Shown here: one piece after another, positions 36,972 through 45,663 of the stretch
How the letters are laid out: the number at the start of each line of letters is the position of its first letter
Numbering within the stretch: position 1 is the stretch's first letter
NCBI RefSeq assembly: GCF_030527965.1
Contig: NZ_JAUMZU010000012.1
Span: 21,893-85,892, forward strand
Reading direction: 5' to 3'
From: Neisseria sp.
GTDB lineage: Bacteria; Pseudomonadota; Gammaproteobacteria; Burkholderiales; Neisseriaceae
DNA length: 64,000 nucleotides
Notes under the pieces: model-generated
Told to the model about the DNA's origin: nothing
Databases searched by the model: none
Seen by the model: the letters and a program-made list of their open reading frames with translations, nothing else
Program-made: the position numbers and the translations under genes

Positions 36972-39081
36972 TAATATTTTCCACTAATTCTGGTAAAGCG
37001 ATTTTAACACATGCGCCGCCCGCTGTTTGATTGCTAATGCTAATGCGCCCGCTATGCTCTTCAATAATTTTCTTTACTACGGGTAAACCCAGCCCCGTGC
37101 CGGTCGGTTTATCGGTAATATACGGTTCGAAAGCGTTATGAAGCATTTCATTACTGAAGCTTTTGCCGTTATTACATACCATCAGGACGGCAGATTTGCC
37201 TTCTTGCCAAGTGCTTAGGTTAACGGTGGGTTTTTCGCTTTCTGCCGCAGCTTCCGCGGCATTTTTCAGAAGATTGTGCAGAACCTGGCGCATTGCTCCG
37301 TGATCGGCTTTAATGTAAAGCGGTATATTACTCAAATTGGATGCAAATGTACAAGGGCTGCCTTCATATAGCAGCAATACGTCTCCGCAGATTTCGTTCA
37401 GATTGACGGTTTCAAACTTCATCGAAGGCGAACGCGCATAATTGCGGAAGGCTTCAACCATTTCTTTTAAAGCTTCTACTTGTTTGATAATCGTATCGGT
37501 AGATCGAGTAAGAATCAGGGCGTCTTTTTCTCCTAGTTTGTCTTGCAGTTTCCAGGCCATGCGCTCGGCAGAAAGCTGGATGGGTGTTAACGGGTTGCGT
37601 ATTTCATGTGCCAGGCGTTTGGCCACTTCGCCCCAGGCGGCTTCTTTTTGGGCTCTTACCAGTACGGTAACATCGTCAAATACAAAGACCAAACCGTCCT
37701 CGAGTAAGGTTGTGGCTTTGCCCAATAAAATTCTTGCATCGTCAGGGGCGGTGTAGGGGATTTGTACGGGCTTGTCGGTTTCAATGGTGGTCAGAATGGT
37801 TTCAAACACCTCCGCCAACATGGCTTGTTGCGGCGATTGATTGGGCCATGTATGCCAATCGCTACCTAGCAAGTTGCTCAATGGGATACCTAGAATTTTT
37901 TCAGCGCTTTGGTTGAAGGTTCTTAAAATACCGTTGCGGTCAACGGTAATCACACCGGCGGTCAGGCTTTCCAAAACGGTTTCCAGATAATAACGAGCAG
38001 CTTCGGTTTGCTGGCGATTGCGTTCGGCCGATTCTTGCGCAAGGCTGAGTTGCTCGGTCATGTGATTAAACAAATGCGTCAAGCGGCCTAGTTCGTCATT
38101 ACGAAATACCGGCCGTTTTTGCGAAAAATCGCCTTGTGCGATGGCTCGAGCCCCTTCAGCCAGCGAGAGAATGGGCTCGATAAAGCGATAAGAGAAAAAT
38201 AATGCCATGGCTAAAGCCAGCATGATGGCGATTAGGGTGGCGATTAACAGGGTAATCAGAAAGAAATGGCGCAACCCTTCCTTTGCATAATTCAGTTCGG
38301 CGTATTTGGCTCGGGCATTTTCAATCAAAGTGGCATCTTGGGCAACTTTGTTTGGGATGGGTTGGCGGAAGAAAAGGGCGTATTGGTGCCCGTTGTATTC
38401 GGGCAGAATCAGCCAGCCTTGGGCATAGAGTGTCTCATTTATGTTTTCAACCGTGCGGGATGAGCCGCTTTTAACCAATTGGGCTAATATGTCTTTCGAT
38501 GGTATGGACTGGGGCAGCTTTTTAGGGTTGCGCTCGGCACGGATTCGGTTGTCGGTTAAGTCGTAGAGCGCTAGCTGTTCGAATTGGTTGGCAAGCGGTG
38601 CATTTTGTAAGGTGGTTTCCAGGTCGCGGCCGCGTGAAACGGATCGGAATAAGTCAACCTGAATGTTGACGGCACGGCCGAACGAATTGTCGACGGCGAG
38701 ATTCAAAGCGGATTTGCTCAAACTTAGACTGTGTTCCAATGCTTGATCTGTGTCGTCACCAAACCATGAGTTGATGCTGTTTGAAATGAATTGGGCGGAT
38801 ACGCCGAAAACAAACAGACCGGGTAAGACGGTAACGATTGTAAACATCATGGCCAAGCGGCGTGCGATTTGTGAACCGAGTACTTTTCGACGGTGTGCGA
38901 TTGCAAGGAACCAAATATAACGGATGACGGCAGCCAACAGAATCAGAATCAGAACTGAGGCCGCAGCAATAAACCACCAGAAATAATTGGTCAGGCGGCT
39001 GTTGTTGCCGGTAGAAAGGGTTAGTAGGTAGAGTAGGGCAACGGAGGTTGCAATGATCAGAGGGAGCAGACGTTGGATCAT
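36961..39081 (-). CDS. ntrY: NtrY-type sensor histidine kinase
   Basis: A 706-residue inner-membrane kinase. Early hydrophobic helices (about residues 5-25, 33-60, 80-105) and one near 275-300 bracket a periplasmic region. Then come a HAMP domain (about 300-350, FIEPILSLAEGARAIAQGDF), a PAS domain (about 365-480), and the HisKA box AKRLAHEIRNPLTPIQL with the phosphorylated histidine near residue 495. The ATPase motifs are LLKNAAEAA and GTGLGLPVVKKII. Co-transcribed with ntrX downstream; it starts seven bases after the DUF4390 gene ends. Confidence 0.92.
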   Translation of the reverse strand: MIQRLLPLIIATSVALLYLLTLSTGNNSRLTNYFWWFIAAASVLILILLAAVIRYIWFLAIAHRRKVLGSQIARRLAMMFTIVTVLPGLFVFGVSAQFISNSINSWFGDDTDQALEHSLSLSKSALNLAVDNSFGRAVNIQVDLFRSVSRGRDLETTLQNAPLANQFEQLALYDLTDNRIRAERNPKKLPQSIPSKDILAQLVKSGSSRTVENINETLYAQGWLILPEYNGHQYALFFRQPIPNKVAQDATLIENARAKYAELNYAKEGLRHFFLITLLIATLIAIMLALAMALFFSYRFIEPILSLAEGARAIAQGDFSQKRPVFRNDELGRLTHLFNHMTEQLSLAQESAERNRQQTEAARYYLETVLESLTAGVITVDRNGILRTFNQSAEKILGIPLSNLLGSDWHTWPNQSPQQAMLAEVFETILTTIETDKPVQIPYTAPDDARILLGKATTLLEDGLVFVFDDVTVLVRAQKEAAWGEVAKRLAHEIRNPLTPIQLSAERMAWKLQDKLGEKDALILTRSTDTIIKQVEALKEMVEAFRNYARSPSMKFETVNLNEICGDVLLLYEGSPCTFASNLSNIPLYIKADHGAMRQVLHNLLKNAAEAAAESEKPTVNLSTWQEGKSAVLMVCNNGKSFSNEMLHNAFEPYITDKPTGTGLGLPVVKKIIEEHSGRISISNQTAGGACVKIALPELVENINEK

Positions 39082-39087
39082 AGGCGC

Positions 39088-39687
39088 TTATTCCGTCGAG
39101 ACGGTGAGATCTTTCCAGCCGGAATCCAGCTGCCAGCTTTTTGAGTTGATGGCATTGATTTGGAAAGGTTTAGGCAGTTTGGCCGTGCTGAGTGTTAAAC
39201 GGATTTCCGATTGGATATTCTCGGCAGACTCGCCGGATAAGGTGCCGAGTGGTAGCACTTTCCAGTCTGAAATGGCGCCGATGCCGCGCAAGGCGGTTTC
39301 AAGATTGCTGTATTCTGTGGAAAAAGTACCCACGCTGATGCGGTAGCGGTTGGTCAACGGATGGTATGACAATTTGTAGGTTACTTGATTGTCGCTGCCG
39401 ACGATTTGATTGAGCCTGAATTTATAAGCAGCCAAAGTGGGTGCGGAAAGCTGGTAATTTAAAGTGAAATGTAAGGGGACACCTTGTTGCAGAGCTTGTT
39501 TGAGTTGGTCGGGCAGCTCAGTTTTGAAACGGCTGCTTACGGCAAGCTGTCCGTCACCAGTTAGCCGCGCTTGGGCGCGCAATACGCTTATTCCTTCTGC
39601 TAAAGAGGCAAAAGGAATTAAGGCGATGAGTAGAGCAAGCAGGAAATGGTGCTTACTGCTTTTGGATAAGCGCGTAGTAAAAGCCAT
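39088..39687 (-). CDS. DUF4390 exported protein
   Basis: A 199-residue protein with a Sec signal: MAFTTRLSKSSKHHFLLALL leading to a cut after SLAEG or FASLA. The mature part is beta-rich, with RAQARLTGDGQLAVSS and YKLSYHPLTNRYRISVG, as in the DUF4390 family often encoded between rsmB and ntrY. Function unknown; likely periplasmic. The start at 39685-39687 lies inside the end of rsmB (35-base overlap), and ntrY follows after seven bases, so these genes form one operon. Confidence 0.85.
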   Translation of the reverse strand: MAFTTRLSKSSKHHFLLALLIALIPFASLAEGISVLRAQARLTGDGQLAVSSRFKTELPDQLKQALQQGVPLHFTLNYQLSAPTLAAYKFRLNQIVGSDNQVTYKLSYHPLTNRYRISVGTFSTEYSNLETALRGIGAISDWKVLPLGTLSGESAENIQSEIRLTLSTAKLPKPFQINAINSKSWQLDSGWKDLTVSTE

Positions 39688-40915
39688 CTTGATTACTGTT
39701 GGGGAGTAAAGTATGTGTTTCTTTGCATTGTGCGTCGGCGTGCCTACTGAGGAATTTTTGTAATTGGCTACTGTTTTCTTCTTCAAAGACGGAGCAGGTG
39801 GCCAGCAGTATGCGACCGCCTTTTTTGAGCAAAGGCCACAACGAATCCAACAAAGCTTCTTGTTGGCGCGCTGTTTTGAATGCGTCGGACGGGCGGCGCA
39901 ACCATTTGATATCAGGATTGCGCTTGACGACGCCCGAAGCTGTGCAGGGAATGTCGGCCAGTATCGCATCGAATGCGTTTCCATCATACCATGATGAGGT
40001 ATCCTGTGCGTCGGCGCAACGGATACTGATGCCTGTCTGAAAACCTAAACGCGCTAAATTGTTGCGTACGCGTGCCAATCGCAGATTATCAATATCCAAA
40101 GCGGTAAGCTGGCAATCTGCCAATTCAAGTATGTGGCCGGTTTTTCCTCCGGGTGCGGCACAGGCGTCTAAAATGCGCTCGCCGTTTTTCGGGTTTAAAA
40201 TCAGCGCGGCTTGTTGGGCGCCGAAATCTTGTACGGATACCCGCCCTTCATTAAATCCGGGTATCTGGTCGACTGGTAGTGCTTCTTCCAATTTGACCGC
40301 ACGGTCCCCCAGTATTTTTGCTGCAATGCCGTTGGCCGCTAATTCTTCCGAGTAGCTTTGCGCATCACCGTGCCGGCAATTGATGCGTAAGGTTAGCGGC
40401 GGGTGGGATTGGAACGCGGTAATGATGTTGTTCCAGTGTTTCGGATAGTGGTTTTTCAGATAGGCAACCCACCATTCGGGGTGGTTGTATTTGGCTTCGG
40501 TATGGTTTTTACATTGAGCATTGAGTTTATCTTGTTCGCGCAGGAAACGGCGTAAAATGGCATTGGCAAAGGCACGAAACCGGCCGTTCTCGATGCGGGA
40601 AGCGGCTTGTACCGCTTCGTTAACCACGGCGTGCGGTGCATTTCGTGTGTGGTTTAATTGATACAGAGCTACCAGTAATAGGCTGTTCAGATCGGGGTGG
40701 CTGACTGGCTTTTTAATCATTTGCGATAACATAAAACGCAAACTGCCGGCATAACGTTGGCAGCCGTAGGCGATGTCTTGCAAAGCACCTTTTTCAGACG
40801 AGCTTAGCTCGGGGTGGGCGGATCGGATTTCGGATAAGGTATCTTGCAGGTTCTTGCCCGCTGCTACAGCGCCGACACTCTGTGCTGCCAAGGTTTGCAC
40901 GCGCGATAGGCTCAT
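39653..40915 (-). CDS. rsmB: 16S rRNA (cytosine-967-C5)-methyltransferase
   Basis: A 420-residue SAM-dependent enzyme methylating C967 of 16S rRNA. The N-terminal NusB-like domain (about 1-130) carries PHAVVNEAVQAA. The SAM-binding motif is DACAAPGGKTGHIL, and the two catalytic cysteines lie in DIPCTASGVVKRNPDIKW and LLATCSVFEEEN. The start overlaps the fmt stop by four bases. One DUS (40029-40041) is within the coding region. Part of fmt-rsmB-DUF4390-ntrY-ntrX. Confidence 0.94.
   Translation of the reverse strand: MSLSRVQTLAAQSVGAVAAGKNLQDTLSEIRSAHPELSSSEKGALQDIAYGCQRYAGSLRFMLSQMIKKPVSHPDLNSLLLVALYQLNHTRNAPHAVVNEAVQAASRIENGRFRAFANAILRRFLREQDKLNAQCKNHTEAKYNHPEWWVAYLKNHYPKHWNNIITAFQSHPPLTLRINCRHGDAQSYSEELAANGIAAKILGDRAVKLEEALPVDQIPGFNEGRVSVQDFGAQQAALILNPKNGERILDACAAPGGKTGHILELADCQLTALDIDNLRLARVRNNLARLGFQTGISIRCADAQDTSSWYDGNAFDAILADIPCTASGVVKRNPDIKWLRRPSDAFKTARQQEALLDSLWPLLKKGGRILLATCSVFEEENSSQLQKFLSRHADAQCKETHTLLPNSNQDGFYYALIQKQ
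40029..40041 (+). repeat. DUS inside rsmB
   Basis: Exact DUS in coding sequence, reading GFQTGISIR on the gene strand. Confidence 0.85.
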
Positions 40916-41835
40916 AACTGTGTTCCTGCAGGAATAAGGTGTCCGGCAGTGAAGGCTGCGATATCCATTCGTTTGCTGCCTGCCGGTTGTAAAGACGTGA
41001 TGCGCAGGGCATTATTACCGCAGGCCACAAGCAGGCCGTTTGAATCACAGCGTAATATCTCGCCGGCTTTGCCGTTGTGTGCCACTACTTCGGCCTGCCA
41101 GATTTTTAGAGGGGCATTTTGCCATTGAGTCCATGCGGCTGGCGTAGGGTTGAAGGCGCGGATTTTGCGTTCGATAAGATCCGCCGGTTCGTTCCAGTTG
41201 ATTTTGGCTTCTTCTTTGCTTAATTTTTGAGCATAAGTAACACCGATTTCACTTTGCGGTGCGGCGGGCAGTTGGCGGGAAAGGGCAAGTTGTTGTAAAT
41301 CGGCAACTATAGCGCGTGCGCCGATAAGTGCCAATGCATCATGAACTTCACGGGCGGTATCCATGTTTTTAATGGGATACCGGTGCTCGCTAATTACGGC
41401 GCCGGTATCAAGGCCGGCATCCATTTGCATGATACAAACGCCTGTTTCGCTGTCGCCCGCCTCGATTGCGCGTTGTATCGGCGCGGCACCGCGCCAGCGG
41501 GGAAGCAACGAAGCGTGAATGTTCAGACAGCCGTGTACCGGGATATTTAAAACCGCTTCCGGCAGAATCAGACCGTAGGCGGCTACCACCATTACGTCGG
41601 CATTTTGCTGTCGTAACAAGTCTTGCGCTTCTTCGCTGCGCAATGTTTTTGGTTGAGCCACCGTCAGGCCGAGGGTTTGTGCGAGTTGTTTGACCGGGCT
41701 GGCTTGCAGCTGCATGCCGCGGCCTTTCGGGCGGTCGGGCTGGGTTAATACTAATGGAATGGTAAACCCTGCATCAGCAATGGCTTGCAGCGCGGCGGCG
41801 GCAAAATCGGGGGTGCCGGCAAAGATAACGTTCAT
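40912..41835 (-). CDS. fmt: methionyl-tRNA formyltransferase
   Basis: A 307-residue enzyme that formylates initiator Met-tRNA using 10-formyl-tetrahydrofolate. MNVIFAGTPDFAAAAL begins the fold, and the catalytic signature is HASLLPRWRGAAPIQRAI, with the later aspartate in MQMDAGLDTG. The C-terminal OB-fold (from about residue 210) is present. It is followed by rsmB with a four-base overlap and preceded by def, the gene for the enzyme that removes the formyl group. A single DUS separates def and fmt. Confidence 0.95.
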   Translation of the reverse strand: MNVIFAGTPDFAAAALQAIADAGFTIPLVLTQPDRPKGRGMQLQASPVKQLAQTLGLTVAQPKTLRSEEAQDLLRQQNADVMVVAAYGLILPEAVLNIPVHGCLNIHASLLPRWRGAAPIQRAIEAGDSETGVCIMQMDAGLDTGAVISEHRYPIKNMDTAREVHDALALIGARAIVADLQQLALSRQLPAAPQSEIGVTYAQKLSKEEAKINWNEPADLIERKIRAFNPTPAAWTQWQNAPLKIWQAEVVAHNGKAGEILRCDSNGLLVACGNNALRITSLQPAGSKRMDIAAFTAGHLIPAGTQL

Positions 41836-41843
41836 AAAAGGTA

Positions 41844-41856
41844 ATGCCTGTCTGAA
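41844..41856 (+). repeat. DUS between def and fmt
   Basis: Exact unpaired DUS filling most of the 23-base gap between def and fmt. Confidence 0.85.
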
Positions 41857-41858
41857 AA

Positions 41859-42362
41859 TTACAAATCGTGTTTGGCACGCTTTTTTAACTTGGTTTTGAT
41901 GCGATTCTGCTTGAGCGGGGATAGATATTCGACGAATATTTTGCCTATCAAGTGATCCAGCTCATGTTGTATGCAAATGGCCAACAGTCCATCGGCTTCT
42001 AACACGAATTTTTCACCGTTTTCGTTTAGCGCTTCAACGGTTACACGTTCGGCACGGGTAACGGTATCGTAAATGCCAGGAACCGATAAGCAACCTTCTT
42101 CGTAAGTGGTTTCGCCGTCTTTATGGGTAATAATCGGATTGATGAAGACGCGCGGTTCGTTATGCTCTTCACTTAAGTCCATCACCACCACCCGTTCGTG
42201 TACGTTGACCTGCGTAGCGGCCAAGCCGATGCCGCGTGCCTCGTACATGGTTTCAAACATATCGGCTACCAAAGTTTTAATCCGATCATCAACTTTTTCT
42301 ACGGGTTTCGCCACGATATGAAGCCGTTCGTCCGGGTATTTCAGAATGTTTAGTAATGCCAT
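41859..42362 (-). CDS. def: peptide deformylase
   Basis: A 167-residue metalloenzyme that strips N-formyl groups from new proteins. The three family motifs are present: GIGLAATQV (motif 1), EGCLSVPG with the metal-binding cysteine (motif 2), and QHELDHLIG with two histidines and the catalytic glutamate (motif 3). Length is normal and the ATG at 42360-42362 is the only suitable start. First gene of the def-fmt-rsmB-DUF4390-ntrYX run. Confidence 0.96.
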   Translation of the reverse strand: MALLNILKYPDERLHIVAKPVEKVDDRIKTLVADMFETMYEARGIGLAATQVNVHERVVVMDLSEEHNEPRVFINPIITHKDGETTYEEGCLSVPGIYDTVTRAERVTVEALNENGEKFVLEADGLLAICIQHELDHLIGKIFVEYLSPLKQNRIKTKLKKRAKHDL

Positions 42363-42533
42363 AATCTTCTCAGTAACAATAGTGTGTGTTTTCTTTCAAC
42401 GCTAGGATATTAACCGAAAACGGTGTTAAAATACCGCAATAGCATCCGGGGCGGGTCAAGTTTAATTGACTCGTTTGTTTAATTAAATGAATTATAGATG
42501 ACAGTATTGAAGTTATTTCAAGGGGAGTTTGTC

Positions 42534-43646
42534 ATGCAAAAACGTATTATAACCTTGCTTTGCGCGCTTGGCGTGGCTATTTCGGCACCGGCAGTGGCAA
42601 AAACGAAAGCCAAACCGAAAAAAGTCAGGCATGCGGTAAGCCGTACTTATAATCAGACAGAGCGTATTCCAACCGTCAAACTGGCACCGCGCGTGCGCGA
42701 AGTGTCTTCCGGTTATGGCATTCAAGCCATTAACGTTGATTTTTTCCGTATGTTCATGCGGCATCCGCAAGTAATTCCGCAAGCTGAAACACAAGATGCG
42801 CCGCGCCTGATTAAAGGGCCGGAAAATCGCATCATGTATAGCCGCGGCGATCGTGTTTATGCTTATGGTGTTAAAGAGCCCGGCCGTTATTTGGTGTATC
42901 GTGCGCGTAAAGACGTATTGGATCCTGAAACCCATAAATATTTGGGTCAGGAAGTGGTGTTTAGCGGTGTTTTGAACACCTTGCCTTATACCAATAGTGC
43001 ATTGGATGCCCGTAGTGAGAAAGATGCGGAATATTTAAAAGATGGTGAGTATTATACCCGCCAGCATCCGCTGCTTAAAATTCCGACAAAAACCGCACAA
43101 CCAATGATTGTGGAAGAGGCGATTTCTGAAATCAAAGAAGGTGATTATTTATTGAAAATTGATGAGAATCTGCAGAATTTCAATCAAAAAATCCAGCCTC
43201 ATTCTCCCAGTCAACATATCGACGCACGGGTCGTCTCGATTCTTGACGGAATCAGCGAGGCCGGTCAATTCCAAACCATTACTTTGAACAAAGGCGAAGC
43301 AGACGGATTGGATCAAGGCAGTGTCGTTAGCCTTTATAAGAAAAGCCGCCAAGTGAAAATGGAGTTTGACGACGGCAAAAAAGGCCGCCGTAGCACGCTG
43401 AAATATGTGTCGATTCCAGCTGAAGAAGTGGGTTTGGCGATGGTATACAAAACCAGCGAACATTTGTCTTCCGCTATCATTTTGGAGAGCTTGACTAATA
43501 TTAATATTGGCGACGTTGCTTCTGAACCGGGGCAGGATCTCGACAATATGCCGGGCGACAAGCCGCATGTCAGAAATGCACCGCAAGAATCTCACGATAC
43601 GGAACATAACGAATACAATTATCGAAGCAATATCAATCCTTATTAA
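42534..43646 (+). CDS. exported protein related to Neisseria LysM-type proteins, LysM not visible
   Basis: A 370-residue protein with a Sec signal, MQKRIITLLCALGVAISAPA, cut after AVA. A short basic stretch (KTKAKPKKVRH) then leads straight into IPTVKLAPRVREVSSGYGIQAINVDFFRMFMRHPQ. The rest (YSRGDRVYAYG, GRYLVYRARKDVLDPET, ITLNKGEADGLDQGSVVSLY, EEVGLAMVYKTSEHLSSAII) resembles, from memory, a Neisseria exported protein located beside def/fmt and dprA that has an N-terminal LysM domain. No LysM signature (YxVxxGDTL) is seen here. The start at 42534 is fixed by AGGGGAG seven bases upstream. Periplasmic or envelope location is inferred. Confidence 0.75.
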   Translation: MQKRIITLLCALGVAISAPAVAKTKAKPKKVRHAVSRTYNQTERIPTVKLAPRVREVSSGYGIQAINVDFFRMFMRHPQVIPQAETQDAPRLIKGPENRIMYSRGDRVYAYGVKEPGRYLVYRARKDVLDPETHKYLGQEVVFSGVLNTLPYTNSALDARSEKDAEYLKDGEYYTRQHPLLKIPTKTAQPMIVEEAISEIKEGDYLLKIDENLQNFNQKIQPHSPSQHIDARVVSILDGISEAGQFQTITLNKGEADGLDQGSVVSLYKKSRQVKMEFDDGKKGRRSTLKYVSIPAEEVGLAMVYKTSEHLSSAIILESLTNINIGDVASEPGQDLDNMPGDKPHVRNAPQESHDTEHNEYNYRSNINPY

Positions 43647-43672
43647 TTTGATGGTGTTGACGTAAGGATTGT

Positions 43673-43718
43673 GAATGGGTTGGGCTCTGTATTCGACAGA
43701 GCCCAACCCATTCTTCGC
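43673..43718 (+). terminator. strong hairpin after the exported protein gene
   Basis: An 18-base perfect stem (43673-43690 with 43696-43713), 5-base loop, 27 bases after the stop. The T-run is short (TTCGCTTT). Confidence 0.75.
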
Positions 43719-43824
43719 TTTGATGCTGGGCAATGATTAGTGCGATTAAAAGACAGTATATTGATTTAATCGTTTCTTGCGGTTTTTTGTTCGGCGGGGC
43801 TCATAATTAATATCTAAAAATTAT

Positions 43825-43850
43825 TTCAGACAGGCATATGCCTGTCTGAA
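43825..43850. repeat. head-to-head DUS palindrome upstream of dprA
   Basis: Inverted DUS 43825-43837 abuts DUS 43838-43850 with no spacer, making a perfect palindrome (28 bases with flanking T/A). It lies 26 bases before the dprA start. Confidence 0.8.
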
Positions 43851-43875
43851 AACACATTGCGAAAGTAGGGGGAGT

Positions 43876-45060
43876 ATGAATCATCAAGAGTATTATGCTT
43901 GGGTTCAATTAGCGCTAACGCCTTATATCGGTGCCGAAAGCTTTGTTAAATTAATCCGGTTTTTCGGTACGGCGAGTCAAGTGTTGGCTGCACCTGTGGA
44001 ACAGATTAAGCAGTTGGTTCATCATAAGCAGGCCGTTGCAGAGTGGGATAAAAACAGAGAGCAGGCTAAAATGGCTGCCGATGCGGCATTAACATGGGCG
44101 CAAGGTGAGGGTTGCCGGTTAATGCTCTTGAATGAAGCGGATTTTCCAATGATGTTGGCCGAAGGATTGACTCCGCCTCCTTTACTTTTCTTACGCGGCC
44201 GATCTGAATTGTTGATGCGTCCGTCAGTAGCAATCGTTGGCAGCCGTCATGCCACGCCGCAGGCTATGCGGATTGCTCGTGATTTTGCCAAGGCGCTGTC
44301 GGAGCAAGGGATTGGTGTCGTATCGGGTATGGCTTCCGGGATTGATACCGCAGCGCATCAAGGTGCGTTAGACGGATCGGCGGGGACGGTGGCTGTGTGG
44401 GGCACGGGAATCGATAGGATTTACCCTCAGGCTAATAAACAACTAGCATATCAGATTGCAGAAACGGGCTTGATTGTTTCTGAGTTTCCCTTGGGTACAC
44501 GCCCTCTTGCAGGTAATTTCCCGCGTAGAAACAGATTGATTGCAGCTTTATCTCAGGCTACGTTGGTGGTGGAGGCGGCGGTAGAGTCTGGTTCGCTGAT
44601 TACAGCTAGATTGGCAGGCGAAATGGGCAGGGAGGTTATGGCCGTGCCCGGGTCGATTGACAATCCACACAGTAAAGGTTGCCATAAATTGATTAAAGAA
44701 GGCGCCAAATTGGTGGAAAATTTAGAGGATATTTTACAAGAATGCCCTCAACTATTGCACAAAACGGGAATGTCGTCATATTCTATATATAGCGATTCCG
44801 TTTCCCAAACCAGTGTTGCGGGAGAAAATGCCAGCAAACAAACGAGCTTTCAGGCTGATAAAGCAGCGGAACACATAGGTGTAAATACGGAAGCAGATAG
44901 CGTTCTTGAGGCGATGGGATATGATCCGGTTCATCCTGATAGCCTGGCCGGTCGGCTTGATTTGGCAACGGCGGATGTATACGCTTTGTTATTGGAAATG
45001 GAACTACTCGGTGTGGTTGCGGCGATGCCGGGCGGACGTTATCAGCGGGTCAGAAAATAA
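43876..45060 (+). CDS. dprA: DNA processing protein DprA
   Basis: A 394-residue cytoplasmic protein that protects incoming single-stranded DNA and loads RecA during natural transformation. The Rossmann-type core contains VAIVGSRHATPQAMRIARDF, GVVSGMASGIDTAAHQGAL, WGTGIDRIYP and FPRRNRLIAALSQATLVVEA. A C-terminal winged-helix domain (about 335-394, PVHPDSLAGRLDLATADVYALLLEMELLG) is seen after a linker. The ATG at 43876 follows GGGGGAG. It precedes smg and topA, a common order in Neisseria and other proteobacteria. Confidence 0.95.
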   Translation: MNHQEYYAWVQLALTPYIGAESFVKLIRFFGTASQVLAAPVEQIKQLVHHKQAVAEWDKNREQAKMAADAALTWAQGEGCRLMLLNEADFPMMLAEGLTPPPLLFLRGRSELLMRPSVAIVGSRHATPQAMRIARDFAKALSEQGIGVVSGMASGIDTAAHQGALDGSAGTVAVWGTGIDRIYPQANKQLAYQIAETGLIVSEFPLGTRPLAGNFPRRNRLIAALSQATLVVEAAVESGSLITARLAGEMGREVMAVPGSIDNPHSKGCHKLIKEGAKLVENLEDILQECPQLLHKTGMSSYSIYSDSVSQTSVAGENASKQTSFQADKAAEHIGVNTEADSVLEAMGYDPVHPDSLAGRLDLATADVYALLLEMELLGVVAAMPGGRYQRVRK

Positions 45061-45108
45061 TATTAATAGTATGGATTGGCCCTTAGACGAGATTATTTAA
45101 GGAACAGT

Positions 45109-45567
45109 ATGGCAGATGTAATTGCTTTTTTAATTGAACATTTTCGGGATTTTGATGCCTGCCCGCCGCCAAGCGATTTAGGTGCGTTATTAGAGGAAGC
45201 CGGTTTTGGTGATGTGGAAATCGGTAATTTATTGATGTTGCTGGAAGCATTGGAAAATCAGCCGCAAATAACTTTTTCTTCTGAAGAGGCAGGGCGATCG
45301 ATGCGGGTTTATAGTCCTGAAGAATTGGAAGTATTGCCACAGGAAGTGTTGGGGTTGCTGCATTATTTAGAGCGGGAAGAGGCCATTAATGCGGGGCAAC
45401 GTGAATTTGTGCTAAATGCTTTGCTTTCTATGCCACCGGAAGAAATCACGGTTGATATGGCGAAGATACTGGCATTGCTGGTCTTGTGGGCGCATAGAGC
45501 AGAGCTGCCCGTTTTAATCGGTGATGATTTAATGGTCGCGCTGCATGGGGCGGCAACGATGCACTGA
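45109..45567 (+). CDS. smg: Smg/DUF494 family protein
   Basis: A 152-residue protein of the Smg (DUF494) family, regularly encoded next to dprA and topA. MADVIAFLIEHFRDFDACPP at the start, the acidic middle, and EITVDMAKILALLVLWAHRAELP at the end are family stretches. The start at 45109 has AAGGAAC upstream and gives the usual length. Function is not established. Confidence 0.9.
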   Translation: MADVIAFLIEHFRDFDACPPPSDLGALLEEAGFGDVEIGNLLMLLEALENQPQITFSSEEAGRSMRVYSPEELEVLPQEVLGLLHYLEREEAINAGQREFVLNALLSMPPEEITVDMAKILALLVLWAHRAELPVLIGDDLMVALHGAATMH

Positions 45568-45590
45568 AATGATTTTTTCGGTATCTATGT

Positions 45591-45628
45591 TTCAGACAGG
45601 CATGTGTATTAATTAATGCCTGTCTGAA
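45591..45628 (+). terminator. inverted DUS pair between smg and topA
   Basis: Inverted DUS 45591-45603 and DUS 45616-45628 with a 12-base AT-rich loop, 24 bases after the smg stop. Whether it stops transcription is uncertain, since no good T-run follows. Confidence 0.6.
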
Positions 45629-45663
45629 TACACATAATAATTTCAAAATAGAGAGCGATATAA

